Notes: generated by a model not told the origin, from the sequence alone. A stretch of DNA of 64,000 nucleotides from Deinandra increscens subsp. villosa (GCA_039602395.1 JBCNJP010000023.1:90482177-90546176); one strand, 5' to 3'. Shown: positions 43,697 through 54,986, numbered from the stretch's first letter. Numbers and translations are program-made.

Positions 43697-46102
43697 TCAA
43701 TTTGAAGACTTGCAAAAGGTAACAGGGAAAGGGAATGGACATGGAGGTTCAGGAACTTCGATAACTCCTTCGAGCATCTGTATGACCTTCCTCATGGTGG
43801 GTCTCAGCGACGGGTTTTCTTGGACACACCAAAGACCCACCATCACAAATGTAGTTAGCTTCTTGTAGTCATCTAAGGCCTCCAAATCATTCTCCACAAA
43901 TACATCCAATCTCCTTTCTTGATAGCAGTCCCACGCCCAATCCGTCAAGATGGTTCCATACTCATCGCCATTTTCATTTTCCTTTACGCTCTTTCTACAA
44001 GAAACTATCTCTAACAGCAACACGCCAAAGCTGTAAACATCAACAGTTACTGTAACAGGAGTGTTTCTAAACCATTCTGGGGCAACATATCCTTTTGTTC
44101 CTCGTATTCCAGTATTCGTTCGACTTTGATTCATTGACAAAAGTTTTGCTAGCCCAAAATCTGAAATTCGAGCATTGTAGTACTCGTCAAGAAGTATATT
44201 CTGAGGCTTTATGTCACAATGAATGATTTGAACACTACACTCTTCATGAAGGTATGATAGCCCCTTTGCAGTGCCTAACGCTATATTGCACCGTGGGTTC
44301 CAACCGGGTCGCATTTTCCCAAACAGAAAGCTTGCTAAAGTACCATTAGTCATGTACTCGTAAACCAATAGTCTTTGCTCGCCTTCATCACAAAACCCAA
44401 GCAGTTGAACCAAATTTTTGTGATGAGTTCTTGCAATAGCATTCACTTCTGTTTTAAACTCCTTCTCACCATCATGAACCATTCTGTCTAGTTTCTTAAC
44501 TGCCACAGTATTTGTCCTTATGACACCTTTATACACGATTCCAAACGCCCCTCTTCCTAGTTCGTCCTTGAACCCGTTAGTAGCTTGAACGAGCTCTTTG
44601 TAAGTAAAACGAACCAGATTCGTTTCAAGGACAGGATCGAGTTTTCTAGTACTTTTATGGTAGACTAGGAACATACCAACACATAGTACAACAATCAAGA
44701 CTATATTTGCAAACACAGAAGTACCCAAGAGGGTTGATCCCACAATTATCAAACTTTTTCGGTCATTTTTCGCCCTCGAAAAGTGAGGGTTTTTTGGAAG
44801 ATCAACATCCCCTTTGAGGGATTTCACAAAAGCTTTAACTCCAAGTGAATAGTCAACCTTTCCATTAGAGAGTGGGAGCTTCTTCTTCCAACACTTATTC
44901 CCTCTATAAATAGCAACAGAACAAAAACAATCATTCAAACACGAATCTTTGCATTCGGTTTCTGTAGTTGGGTTCATGATAACATAATCAGCATACGGCC
45001 AGTCGATATCCGCAAGCTCTATGATATCAATCGCGTTTCTTTTCGGCCCACCACCCTCACAGTTTGGAAAGAAATGTGGTTTGCAATCACCATATGGATT
45101 ACTAGGATCAACCAACGAAAACCCTTTCGGGCACTCACACTTCGGTCTATTACCATTCTCCTGATCAAGGCTGCACACATTGTTATACCCACACGCCCCG
45201 CTATCTTCTGGAGCGCGAAAACTAAGGCATATGTTCTCAGGATATGACCATATAGTTCCCCAAGTTGAATTGGCAGTTAAATCTTTGGGGTGATAATATT
45301 GTGTAAAGACTCCATCAAAATCTAGTGTAGTTCTATAGTAATACTCCCCAAATGGAAGTTCTTGTTTTGGAGTAAGATCAAATCTACTCCCATTTCTTCT
45401 TTGTACATACAAGTATCCTATTGAATCAAAAACCAACCTCTCACCAGAATTTGATTGGTTTCCAAGATCATTAGTGTGAGTTGCATAGTAATCAGTATAA
45501 GCATAACCGGATTCTATATCTCGTGTGTTAAGAACAAGATTCCCATCTTGAAGCAGCCGAAGTTGGAACCTTCCTCTAGAGAAGTTTGTTTTGCTCGTTT
45601 TCGAATACACAACTCCATTTCTCTCCAAAACCTGAGATGGCAAGATAGTGTCCCCTGGAAAACTGAAACTTTCCCATATGTTTTGTGAATTGTTACCAAA
45701 GATCATGAAGTTACCTGTATCGTTCATAACCGCAAACGCAATATCTGAAACGGGCCCGGAGGTCCATACGCTTTTACCTTGAGGATCAGTTAACAGAAGT
45801 CCACTTCCATTAGTTAACTCAACTTTTGAACCTGTGGGAATTCTTGGACCTCCTTCTGGATACCAAATAATGGTTTTTTCGGGTATTTTATCGTACCATA
45901 TTGATAACAAGAGGGTGTTTTCGCCTTGAAGTTGATGGAAACCGAAGGCGAAATCACCGGAAGATGAAAGCCATGGTTTGGCTTCAGGTGCTGCTGTGAG
46001 TGATGCACCAACAGATATAGAATTAACTTCTATTTGTTGTGCAGAAACTAAAATTTGAAGGAAAAAAGTTGATAGAATAAATAGACATAAGGGTTTTTGC
46101 AT
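43697..46102 (-). CDS. G-type lectin S-receptor-like serine/threonine kinase (LECRK3/4-like)
   Basis: An intronless 801-aa receptor kinase. Residues 1-21 are a signal peptide (LCLFILSTFFLQILVSA). Two lectin-like domains (about 25-270) face the cell wall, followed by an EGF-like Cys cluster (about 296-340) and a PAN/apple segment (CKDSCLNDCFCSVAIY). A transmembrane helix lies near 450-480 (FANIVLIVVLCVGMFLVY). The cytosolic kinase has GRGAFGIVYKG, VAVKKL, HCDIKPQNILLD, DFGLAKL and APEW. HCD in place of HRD makes it a non-RD kinase, the class linked to pattern-triggered immunity. The extracellular IIWYPEGGP replaces the more usual VWxANxxxP lectin motif. The length is normal for the family and all kinase residues are present, so it is likely functional at the plasma membrane. 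Its ligand is unknown. Confidence 0.96.
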   Translation of the reverse strand: MQKPLCLFILSTFFLQILVSAQQIEVNSISVGASLTAAPEAKPWLSSSGDFAFGFHQLQGENTLLLSIWYDKIPEKTIIWYPEGGPRIPTGSKVELTNGSGLLLTDPQGKSVWTSGPVSDIAFAVMNDTGNFMIFGNNSQNIWESFSFPGDTILPSQVLERNGVVYSKTSKTNFSRGRFQLRLLQDGNLVLNTRDIESGYAYTDYYATHTNDLGNQSNSGERLVFDSIGYLYVQRRNGSRFDLTPKQELPFGEYYYRTTLDFDGVFTQYYHPKDLTANSTWGTIWSYPENICLSFRAPEDSGACGYNNVCSLDQENGNRPKCECPKGFSLVDPSNPYGDCKPHFFPNCEGGGPKRNAIDIIELADIDWPYADYVIMNPTTETECKDSCLNDCFCSVAIYRGNKCWKKKLPLSNGKVDYSLGVKAFVKSLKGDVDLPKNPHFSRAKNDRKSLIIVGSTLLGTSVFANIVLIVVLCVGMFLVYHKSTRKLDPVLETNLVRFTYKELVQATNGFKDELGRGAFGIVYKGVIRTNTVAVKKLDRMVHDGEKEFKTEVNAIARTHHKNLVQLLGFCDEGEQRLLVYEYMTNGTLASFLFGKMRPGWNPRCNIALGTAKGLSYLHEECSVQIIHCDIKPQNILLDEYYNARISDFGLAKLLSMNQSRTNTGIRGTKGYVAPEWFRNTPVTVTVDVYSFGVLLLEIVSCRKSVKENENGDEYGTILTDWAWDCYQERRLDVFVENDLEALDDYKKLTTFVMVGLWCVQENPSLRPTMRKVIQMLEGVIEVPEPPCPFPFPVTFCKSSN

Positions 46103-46180
46103 GTTGTAAAACTGTAAAAACTATGTGACTTCAAGAAGATGAGAGATGAAAGATGAAAGATTAAGATATGAAGTCTTGTG

Positions 46181-46187
46181 TTTTATA
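46181..46187 (-). promoter_or_regulatory. TATA box of the lectin receptor kinase
   Basis: On the minus strand TATAAAA lies about 80 bp upstream of the ATG at 46102, in a normal position for a short 5' UTR. Confidence 0.65.
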
Positions 46188-46189
46188 AG

Positions 46190-47684
46190 ACTTGAATTCT
46201 AGTAAAATTGAATAACCTCTAGCATGAAATTAAAGATAAATATATTGACCAGTTTCTATGTACTGAATAACTGATGGCTGATTAATTAAGAATATCCAAT
46301 CATGTAACACCATCTAAACATTGTATGCTAATAGCCTACATTATACTACACTTTTCTAAAAAAAAAAAAAAATTGTGATCATCAACGGTCAAAATTGTAT
46401 AAAGGTGATAAGGATTTAAAACGAAGTTCCCAGAAAAGATGGTAAACATATTTTATAACCCAGCTGGTTGGCATATTCACCAATTGGGAGAATCTTTTTC
46501 TTAGGAATTTGGTTAGTTTTGAAATGGGTTAGATTGAAAGTGACAACTCGGTTTTTTTTAGTATTTTTGAGGTTGAAAAATGGGTTAGTTGCTATGACGC
46601 TATCCTAGAAAGCGATTTCATTGTCTTGAAATTCAGTAATTCACAATCTGCGTCAATTCTTTTTAGTCTCTTTTTTGTTAAAGTTGCTTCCTCAATGGTG
46701 TCATGGTGAGGTGTCTTCCAACTTAGAAAATCTGGTATTAGATCATAGTGTATTTAACTATTTATCTATAGTTGAGGTAGTTTTAGCAAACTGAATCTTG
46801 TATATAAACCCATTATTTATTCTAAATGGGAACACAATCAATGGAGTACATTTTGACACATACTCTTTTTTAACGGCAAACACATCACAAAATTCTATCA
46901 ATTACTCATTTTGCGGGATTTAAGTATTGAATTCAATAGCATTGTCTCTTTATATACTTATCTTAAAATCCAAAGGAAACCCGGTTATTTTCAGGAAAAC
47001 TCGTGTCTCCAGTCTGAAAAGTATTTTTGCTCACACACGGTTCTAAACCCAAAACCTTATGGTCTCAAGTCCACCAACATTTGGCTAAATTCCCTTTGGT
47101 ATTTACACACATACCTGATCTAATTTCGAGGAATTGATTTTTTTTAACATAAATCTATTTTGAAATTTCAACTTCAAGTAGGATCAAATTACAATAAAGT
47201 GGCAGGTAGACGGGCAACAAACTACGTCACAACCCCTTTTAAATAGCAAAACCGATCCTACTAACCAAACCAATTTAGTGAAAAGATAACATCTTGCATG
47301 TTGACTAGTAAAATTTAATAAGTCACAATGTAATTAGGCTATTAACCAAACCAATTACCAAAATACCCAATAACTATCTTGAACTTTAAGCCCATATTTA
47401 TATTTTAGACCAACTATTAATTCATTAAACAAAACACATTCCCTAATCCCTATCATCCAAACGGCAACAATACAATAAAATGCATACAAATTAAAATGGC
47501 AAAGTTTTTACATAGCTTTCATGTATTCACTTCTTGTCTCACCATCATAATCGAACAAGTGAGCACCCCCGTTTGTCCTCAACCTTTCTCACCTTCGAGA
47601 TCGCCGTTTCAGTCAGTCCAATCGAACACTCTGACGACCTAAATCCTTATTGTTACTAGAGCTCACCTCTCTCAAATCACATTC
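46190..47684. other. Upstream region of the receptor kinase, no gene recognised
   Basis: AT-rich, with an A run near 46360-46372. No ORF is convincing. No W-box cluster or other strong element stood out by eye. Confidence 0.4.
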
Positions 47685-47687
47685 TAA

Positions 47688-47937
47688 GGCTATGTGTAAT
47701 GGTTGAGAAATTTCAAGCCCCTCATGGGGGCATGAGATGACATATGGCATATGAGGTGGCATGGAGGCTTGAAAAAAAAAGTGGTGTAGTGGTCAATCCC
47801 CACCTTTGACCAAAGATCCTCTCCTTCCGGCGCTAGAAATCTCACGCCCCCCCCCCTTTTGGCTTTCGCGCCCCGGCGTAGTGGTGAGGGGCGTGAAAGG
47901 GGCGCGAAAAACCCTTTCAAGCCCCATTAGGATAGCC
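47688..47937. mobile_element. PIF/Harbinger (Tourist-like) MITE, 250 bp, TSD TAA
   Basis: The ends GGCTATGTGTAATGG and, in complement, GGCTATCCTAATGGGG form the inverted repeat. TAA is duplicated on both sides (47685-47687, 47938-47940). Sub-terminal TTTCAAGCCCC blocks recur at both ends. The interior has a C run and GC-rich DNA but no protein. Its ends resemble those of the transposase-bearing element at 52628-54613. Confidence 0.85.
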
Positions 47938-47940
47938 TAA

Positions 47941-48651
47941 ACAACCCCAAATACTTAGTTTAGCTAATTCTTTTTGAATTTTTTCTTTATATTTTGTTTT
48001 ATTATCTTATTTATAATTTAATTATTTGCTTAACTTTTTAATGTTAGATTGTTGGGTGTTTTATTATTGTTACGTTAGCTTGTTGGTTAATTACTAGATT
48101 GGGGTTTAAATTTATTAACATATATTAAGTTCTACACCCATTGTTAAGTATTGGTATCAATTAGAATATGGCATAATTGGTTAGGGGTACCCCAAAGACA
48201 TTATAATATAAATGAGAGATCTTGGGTTTAAGTCTCATTTGTAATAAAAAATAAATAAATGTGGGTTACAGGTTGAGTCAGGGGTTTTCTCACCTATTAT
48301 GAGTTTTCTTCTAATAGGGATTGAAGATAATCGGGTGGGTGGTGTAATGTCTCCATCAGTGATCCAGTTCCTATGTATTAATGGCTGATTCATCAAGATT
48401 ATCCAATCATGTTACACCACGAGGTCGAAAATTCTACGCTAATTAATATTAATAGTCAACATCATTCTCTTTAAGTACTTTTCAAAACATATGTCTTGAT
48501 AGATCAGCGGTCAAACTTGTAAGAAGGTGATCGAGACTGAAACCTAAGTTCCCCAACAACGTTGTAAACCATGCATGCATATTTTATCACTTTTGAATTT
48601 GACAATTAAGAGAACCATAAAGACTCTTGGGGTTTATGAAGATTAATTGAA
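47941..48651. other. Non-coding stretch with a SINE-like unit
   Basis: At about 48165-48345, GGCATAATTGGTTAGGGG (A-box-like) and CTTGGGTTTAAGTCTCAT (B-box-like, about 45 bases on) suggest a tRNA-derived SINE. No tail or TSD was resolved. The rest shows no feature. Confidence 0.3.
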
Positions 48652-49733
48652 CAGGGCCTTCCCTGGGCATGGGTCAACTGGGCTCCAGTTCAGGCATCAA
48701 ATTAAGAATAAGGCATCGGTATTATGTCATTATGTGGATAGATTTTGCGACCAAGGAATAAAGAACGACGGGAGAAACTAAAACGACATGAATTGCGATC
48801 GTCGATCATCACTTCTGCACTCTATCTACGTTGTTTCTTATGTTTGTTTTGATTATAAAGTTGGTTCCTTAGTTGCTTTACTCTGCATCTTGTGCTAGAT
48901 TGCTAGTAGTTTTCTTGAAGGTCTCCTAGGGTTTCAATTGGCATGAAAGGTAACTTTTAATTGCATTTTTTAAACTTATTTGACATGAAATTGATCTGAG
49001 ATTTGCTTATTTGTTTCATCAATGGATGAGATTTGATGATTTGATTTGTTAATTGAAGTTATGATATTGATGTTGAATTTATTTGGGATTTTCTTTTTGT
49101 ATTGTTTACCCTAATTGATGAGTAAATAAGGTATCCCCAATAAAAAAGAAAGTAACTTTAATCGTTAAACAAAACAATTTTCTTGTTGTATTTTTATATG
49201 AGGTTAGGCCAGTTAAGCTTCATCATTTACAAGATAATTATAAATTTTATGAAAATTGGAACATTCTCTTTTTCAAGAAGGATTTCAAGTTAAAGTTACT
49301 TATTTGTTCATAATCAGTATTTGTTTGGTCCACAAGATTCTGTTATGTATCTTCAAAAAAGTTTGTCAAACAGTTGAACAACTTAAAACATGTGTCGAGT
49401 CAAATTTATAGTTTTCACGGGTGATAAGGAGTTTCCCGCAACATTTTTCTTACGGGTCGGGTCATGTTGACCCGCAACATTTAGCTATCCAAAAATGCTT
49501 TTTGTAAGCAAATGTTTTTTCTTTTACTTGGATTGTAGTGAACTTGAATGTAGATGTGTTGTAGAACCAATTGTCTTGAAGTCATCTTTCGGGTATAAAT
49601 TCATTTGTATTGAGGTCCTAATTGTACTGCATTCTTCATGTTAAAACTTTTGTGTTGTACTATTTAATATTTTTAACAGGGGGTAAATTTTTTACTCGCA
49701 CCCTGAGCATCCAAATTCTCATGACCGACCCTG
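48652..49733. mobile_element. Non-autonomous hAT-like element, 1,082 bp
   Basis: The left end begins CAGGGCCTTC and the right end in complement begins CAGGGTCGGT. Flanking 8-mers TAATTGAA (48644-48651) and GAATTGAA (49734-49741) match at 7 of 8 positions. CAGGG termini and an 8-bp TSD fit hAT elements. The interior has intron-like T-rich DNA and a short leader-like segment (48770-48960). No transposase was seen. Confidence 0.65.
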
Positions 49734-49868
49734 GAATTGAAATAAATTAAAATGCAATTTGATGCATCGACCCAGTCACCCAGACATTGATCCGACCCGA
49801 CACGCATGCATGGTGCATGGCATCGATAAGACTGGGTGGAATTTGAAGTTAATTGTTATTTATCTCTA

Positions 49869-50155
49869 ACTAGAGATTGATCGCGCGTTGCTGCGATAAT
49901 TCACGAAAATATCGAAAAAATAAATAAAATAAAAAAAATATAGGTTCATAAGTGTATTAGGCAATTCCGAAAATTTTATTTACATCTTATTCCATTTTAT
50001 ATAAACACATCTCCCATAAACTTCAGATGTTACATTCCATATCTTTAACTTTTAATTACTCATATCAGTGCACCTAATATCTTTATTACATTTCATATTT
50101 AAAATCAACACGTCCTTTGGAATAAAGCTACCCGTATTCAAGCACTTTCAGTATG
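49869..50155 (-). mobile_element. Helitron 3' end, minus strand, same family as 36447
   Basis: On the minus strand ATCGCAGCAACGCGCGAT forms a hairpin (49880-49897). CAATCT and CTAGT follow (ACTAG at 49869-49873). The inward sequence matches 36447-36720. The 5' end was not identified. Confidence 0.65.
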
Positions 50156-50450
50156 ATTTTTTTTAGTGTTGGTATAATAGCCTATGTATTGACCCTTAAT
50201 TTGGAGTGAATAAAATAGAAAAAATATAGGTTTATAAGTGTATTAGGTACTTCTGAAAATTTTATTTACCACTTATTCCATGTTATCTAAGTTTCGTATA
50301 AATACCTCTCCCATAAAATTTGGTTGTTACATTCCATATCTTTAACCTTTAATTGCTCATATCAGTGCACCTAATAATTGTATTACACCCCATATTTTAA
50401 ATCCAGCTTTACTATAAGTTTTAAACTTATATTTTCCATCTACAGACTCT
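49915..50450. repeat. Tandem repeat of the Helitron subterminal block, two copies
   Basis: The blocks starting AATATAGGTTCATAAGTGTA (near 49938) and AATATAGGTTTATAAGTGTA (near 50224) share order through CACCTAATA and CATATTT(T)AAATC, period about 286 bp. The copies are clearly diverged. The homologous locus at 36447-36720 carries a single unit. Confidence 0.75.
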
Positions 50451-51330
50451 TCCTTAGCAACAACTAACACCACGTGTCGTTTCGAATAAAGCTCTCTGTA
50501 TTAAGGCGTATCAATTTTTTTTGTGTAAAATAGCATATGTATTGACCCTTTCCTTGATTCGTGTAAAATATATGCTACCTAATACACTTAAAAACCTATA
50601 TAAAAAAAATAAGGTTATGTTGTAGTGAAAAAATTACGGGCCAAATTTAAAGTGGGAAGGTTCGAACTCGCGCCAAACCAAAAGAAAGACTTTACAAATC
50701 CAAAAAGTAACCACTTCGATGACATCACAAAAGTTAATGTTCCACAAGAACTTATATACATAAATATATAAAAATGAATTTACAGGTGTATGGTGTTGGA
50801 TATTATATGTCTAGATTATATTAACATGATCGATCCGGTCATGTTCCACAAGAACTTATATACATAAATATATAAAAAATGAATTTACAGGTGTATGGTG
50901 TTGGATATTTTATGTCTAGATCCGATAAATTAACATGACCGACCCGGTCATTGACCCGTAAGAGTTACACAGGGGTCAACGTGTCAAGAAATTCGATTAA
51001 TTTATTAATCGGTAACTGAACGAAACTTAATTACTAAGTTTAGTAATTATGGTGGTTTATATTTAATTAAATAAATTGTTTAGTTAATTAAATAAATGGT
51101 TAATAAATTAATTGTATTTATTTAAAATATGAATTTAAATAAATTAGATAATTAATTAGTTGGTGGATAATTAAGAGGTTTTATATAAAAGGTTAATTTA
51201 AAGAGATAATTGAGAGTTAATCAATTTGAATTCGATTCACATAGGTTAAGGATCAATTATAAATATAACTGATCCAAAAGGTTTTAGGGTTAATCCAGTT
51301 CCAAACCAAAAACACCCTAAAACTATCTCT
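50451..51330. other. AT-rich, LTR-like non-coding stretch
   Basis: Contains the duplication at 50737-50950. Beyond it, AT-rich sequence ends in a possible promoter and leader (TTTATATAAAAGG near 51180, CT-rich near 51330). This resembles an LTR plus leader of an unidentified retrotransposon, but no second LTR or primer site was found in the window. Confidence 0.35.
50737..50950. repeat. 104-bp tandem duplication
   Basis: ATGTTCCACAAGAACTTATA begins both copies (50737 and 50841). They stay aligned through GGTGTATGGTGTTGGATATT and end in ATGATCGATCCGGTCA and ATGACCGACCCGGTCA. Confidence 0.9.
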
Positions 51331-51339
51331 CTCTCCCCT

Positions 51340-51987
51340 CTCTGCGATCCGTCGCCCCTTAAGGTTCAAACACCGCCGACTGTTGGCCTCCTCCGCCGCC
51401 TGTCGCCGCCCTACCGCCGGCCCACCCCTGATCGCAACCACCATGGTGGCGTCGCCCCGCCGCCGCGCCACTGCCACTCTGACCGTCGCTGTTGTCCACG
51501 CCGAAACCACCGCCACTGCCGCCATCACGGTGGTGAGCCGTCGCCGCCGCTGTTGCCTCTCCGATCCAGTCCCAAACCGTGGCCTAGTCCACTTTATCCG
51601 GTGAAACTGTCACCGGATTCCATCGCCGCTTTGCCTCCGGCGATCGGAGCACCACCACCGCCGGCCACCGCGTTGCAGCCCGTGATGTCCGTCGAGCACG
51701 GGGTTTCTAACCCCGATTCCAGTTTGTGTTTCGGGACGATTCCGCCGTTACCGGAATTTATAGATCAAGATCCACCGGTCACACATTTACTTGGTGACGA
51801 AGAAACTTATCCGGTCAACTCGGTAGAAGACTTGATGATGAAGTTTACCAATACGGTTTCGTTTAGCCCTAGCGACGACATGTTGAATCCCGGTGTCTCG
51901 AATGGTTGTTCGGATCCGGCTAAGGTATATCTAAACTGTTATTTAGATATTTATTTTGTCGTTATAATTTTCGTGTTTGCGTGTTAA
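51340..51987 (+). other. GC-rich gene-like fragment, unidentified, probable first exon
   Basis: Base composition jumps to GC-rich at 51340. The frame that starts at 51553 gives a Pro/Ala-rich segment (SIAALPPAIGAPPPPATA), then an acidic, non-repetitive segment (GTIPPLPEFIDQDPPV, DEETYPVNSVEDLMMKF). A probable donor GCTAAG|GTATAT lies near 51924, after SNGCSDPAK. Downstream codons (YLNCYLDIYFVVIIF) look like intron. I do not recognise the protein. Upstream CGCC-rich DNA could be its N-terminus in another frame. Without a second exon it may be a captured or orphan exon. Confidence 0.35.
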
Positions 51988-52624
51988 ACGGTGATTTGAT
52001 TCCTGTAATGGTTTTATGGTTTTCGTGTTTTAGAAAAAAAAAAAAAAAAACTAAACGGATAACCCGAACACCATTGTAAAACCCAACATATGGGAGACAC
52101 AAGTTGTCTATTGTATTTATGTAGAATATTTTTAAGGCAATGCAACATATATTTATAAAAATATTCGTACGCCAATAATGCAACGATTTGTTTTTTAATA
52201 AATATTATATACAAACATATAAAAAATGATCACGGGAACAATCTATCTTCTGAAATAAAATAAAAATAATAAAAAAAAGCTTAACATGTTTATAAGCAAA
52301 CATTAATATTAATAGTAAATAAAAAAGTGAAAAACTAAAACATTAACAATCCAAAGAACGTACAAGTGGTAATAAATAATAAAAAGAAGGGAGGTCCAAA
52401 GATTCGAACTTAAATCTTGGGTTTAGAATGAAAAGACAAAACCTATTGAACTACTTATATTCTTGTTAAACTATTCTCAGCATGTGATATATATATATTA
52501 TTGATTGATATGATTTGGCGTGAAACCATAGGAATGCTTTCATTTGTATATATATACAATTTGAAGTCATCTTAGATTGTTGCTGGTAGCTAGTTTCACT
52601 TTATTTTTTTATTTTGTAAGTTAA
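51988..52624. other. AT-rich non-coding stretch
   Basis: No gene. A block near 52392-52450 (TCCAAAGATTCGAACTTAAA and following) resembles the B-box part of a tRNA-derived repeat on the minus strand. A short TA run lies near 52488-52498. Confidence 0.35.
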
Positions 52625-52928
52625 TAAGGCTGATCGTAATGGGTGTGGTAGGGGCTTTGCCCGGCCTACGGTGCCCCACATAACGCCCCATAGCGCCCGG
52701 GCTCCCACCCCCCGGGGTGCTATGGGTCTTTTCTCGGTCACAGGCGTTGCCCACAAAACGCCACCTCCCTTCCTTGTTTCGATGCAACTAGCCATTGAAC
52801 GACTAGTTTTTCACTTTTTTTTTTTAAATTCGAAATTTACTCTTTATATATATCATTCCATCCACAATCCTTTAACACTCTCATTTTTTAACATTCAAAC
52901 ACCACTTTCAATCTTCTTTTAAAAAAAA

Positions 52929-54372
52929 ATGAGTTCCCCTTCATCATCTTCGCTTTACTACGACTTCTTCGACGAAGAGGAAGACGAGATTATCTCCGCC
53001 GCACTTCATATTCTTCAAGAACCGTCAAATCCGGTTCATCGTCCGCTTTTACAGCGCACGCACATTGAGCGTGATTGGAATACCGCAAATAACAATTTGA
53101 TGAACGACTACTTCTCCGCACGTCCGGTGTACGACGATAACACGTTCCGTACTCGTTTTCGGATGAGTAAACAATTCTTTTTGCGTATCGTGCATGATTT
53201 GGAGCAATCAAACCCCTACTTTCAACAACGATGTGACGCGACTGGAAAGCTTGGCTTCACGGCGATTCAAAAGTGTACTTCTTCGTTACGCTATCTTGCA
53301 TATGGCACGACGATGGATATAAATGACGAGTACTTAATAAATGGCGGATAAGATGACGAGAGACAAGTTAGAGCATTTTTGTACCGGTAAATGATTTTTT
53401 TTTGTTTGTTGTGTTTTTATTACTAGTAAATGTTTTTAATATTTTACAAACTAGTTTTGTATATTTTTCATAGGAATCGATGACCTATATGGTGCACGAT
53501 ATCTGCGAAAACCAACGTGGAACGATCTACAACTTTTGTATGAACGACACAAACAAGTTCATGGACTATCGGGGATGATTGGTAGTATCGATTGCATGCA
53601 TTGGTCTTGGGATAATTGTCCCACAACATGGAGAGGGCAACACACACGGGGTGATCAAAAAACCCCTACGGTTATTCTACAGGTCGTCTGCTCCAATGAT
53701 CGGTGGATTTGGCATGCAAAATTTGGTGTAGCGGGGTCGAACAACGACATCAACGTGCTCGAGGGGTCTCAAGTGATCGAGGACTACATTTCCGGTAAGA
53801 TGGTAAAAGCCGGTTTTTATGCGAACGACAACTACTACCCGCACGGTTATATTTTGGGTGATGGGATATATCCGGAGTACTCGTTCATCGTCAAAACTTT
53901 TAAAGACCCCATCGATCAGAAAAGAAGATATTTTAAGAAGGTCCAAGAAGGGGCAAGAAAGGATATAGAGTGTTGTTTTAGTAATCTTAAGAAGAAGTGG
54001 TTGTTTGTGAAGAATCCTTGTCGATTATGGACAAAGGATAAAATGGATGATTGTATTCACGCAATTATTATAATGCATAATATGATTAAGGATGCCAAAG
54101 GAAAAGCGTTATGCCCAGACTTTCGACCCGAACACGTACAAGCGGTCCCGTATGCGACAGCCGAAGAACGACGTGTAAACTCGGCTATGATGTGTTCCTC
54201 AGAAATACACAACGCGTTGAAGGCGGACTTAGTCGAACACACATGGGCTAATCGTCCGGTTCATTATGTGCACAAAGAGGAAGGTGAACAAGCAAACAAC
54301 GAAGTTGGCGAAGACGACGAAAATGATGGGGACGACGAGGAGGATTACGACGATGTGCCCGACGATGAGTAG
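52929..54372 (+). pseudogene. PIF/Harbinger DDE transposase, one frameshift
   Basis: Two exons. Exon 1 (52929-53386) has an HTH-like N-terminal region (TFRTRFRMSKQFFLRIVHDL). An 87-bp GT-AG intron follows (53387-53473). Exon 2 encodes GARYLRKPTWNDLQLLYERH, MIGSIDCMHWSW (first Asp), GVAGSNNDINVL (second Asp), YILGDGIYPEYS and RKDIECCF (Glu), and ends in an acidic tail of Asp/Glu runs. One extra base near 53336-53342 shifts the frame after DEYL, giving a stop at 53351. Downstream of it, MADKMTRDKLEHFCTG reads correctly into the splice site. The catalytic triad is intact, so this is a nearly functional cut-and-paste transposase gene. Confidence 0.9.
53387..53473 (+). other. Intron of the PIF/Harbinger transposase
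   Basis: TACCG|GTAAAT to TTCATAG|GAATC. Removing it joins CTG and IDDLYGARYLRK in the family's normal order. Confidence 0.75.
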
Positions 54373-54616
54373 TTTTATTTTCTATAAAAAAAACATGTAA
54401 AATGGATTTGTCCTTTTTAATTTAATGAAATTAGATTTTTTGTTTGTTTAATTAAATAAAAAAAATTGATGGTGTAATCATGAGGAGGGACTCCATAGGG
54501 GCTTTATGACTACACCCTCAAAACCCATAAAGCCCATTGCCACGTCATACGTCACATGGCGCAAAACGCCCAGGGGGGGGGGGCTTTATGGGGCTCTATG
54601 ACTATACTTAGCCTAA

Positions 54617-54986
54617 CTATTATCTCGGTAGATTTTACTTAGAGGTGTCAGTGAGTGTTTGAAAAAAGGACACGTTATATGGTTTGTACGGTTGGGAATC
54701 CGTGTACTATTTTTAAATTTTAGAGTCGTGACTTGTCAAATAAGTAACGTGCGGAAACGTTAAATGAGGTTGGTTCTAAACCGATCACCCCAGTGATCCA
54801 AATAACCCAAGTAAACAGATAATAAACTAGTACTAGTTGTGATTAAACCAAACATGACACGATGATTCAACAAACGGTCGCGTCACGATTAGGGTTTTTC
54901 GGTACGTAATGTTTACTACCGAAAATAAATACTAAACAAAAAGAATAATAGTTTATACCTCTCGTTGCGAAATAGGAAACTGAAAC
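54617..54986. other. Short non-coding stretch
   Basis: Sequence between the Harbinger element and the hAT MITE. No gene or repeat end recognised. Confidence 0.4.

Larger units (their letters stand above)
52628..54613 (+). mobile_element. PIF/Harbinger transposon, 1,986 bp, TSD TAA
   Basis: The ends GGCTGATCGTAATGGG and (complement) GGCTAAGTATAGTCAT are imperfect inverted repeats. TAA is duplicated at 52625-52627 and 54614-54616. Sub-terminal GGGGCTTTATGG-type blocks occur near the right end. It encodes only the DDE transposase (52929-54372); the Myb-like second protein usual in this superfamily is not present. The transposase has one frameshift, otherwise the element looks recent. Confidence 0.9.
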
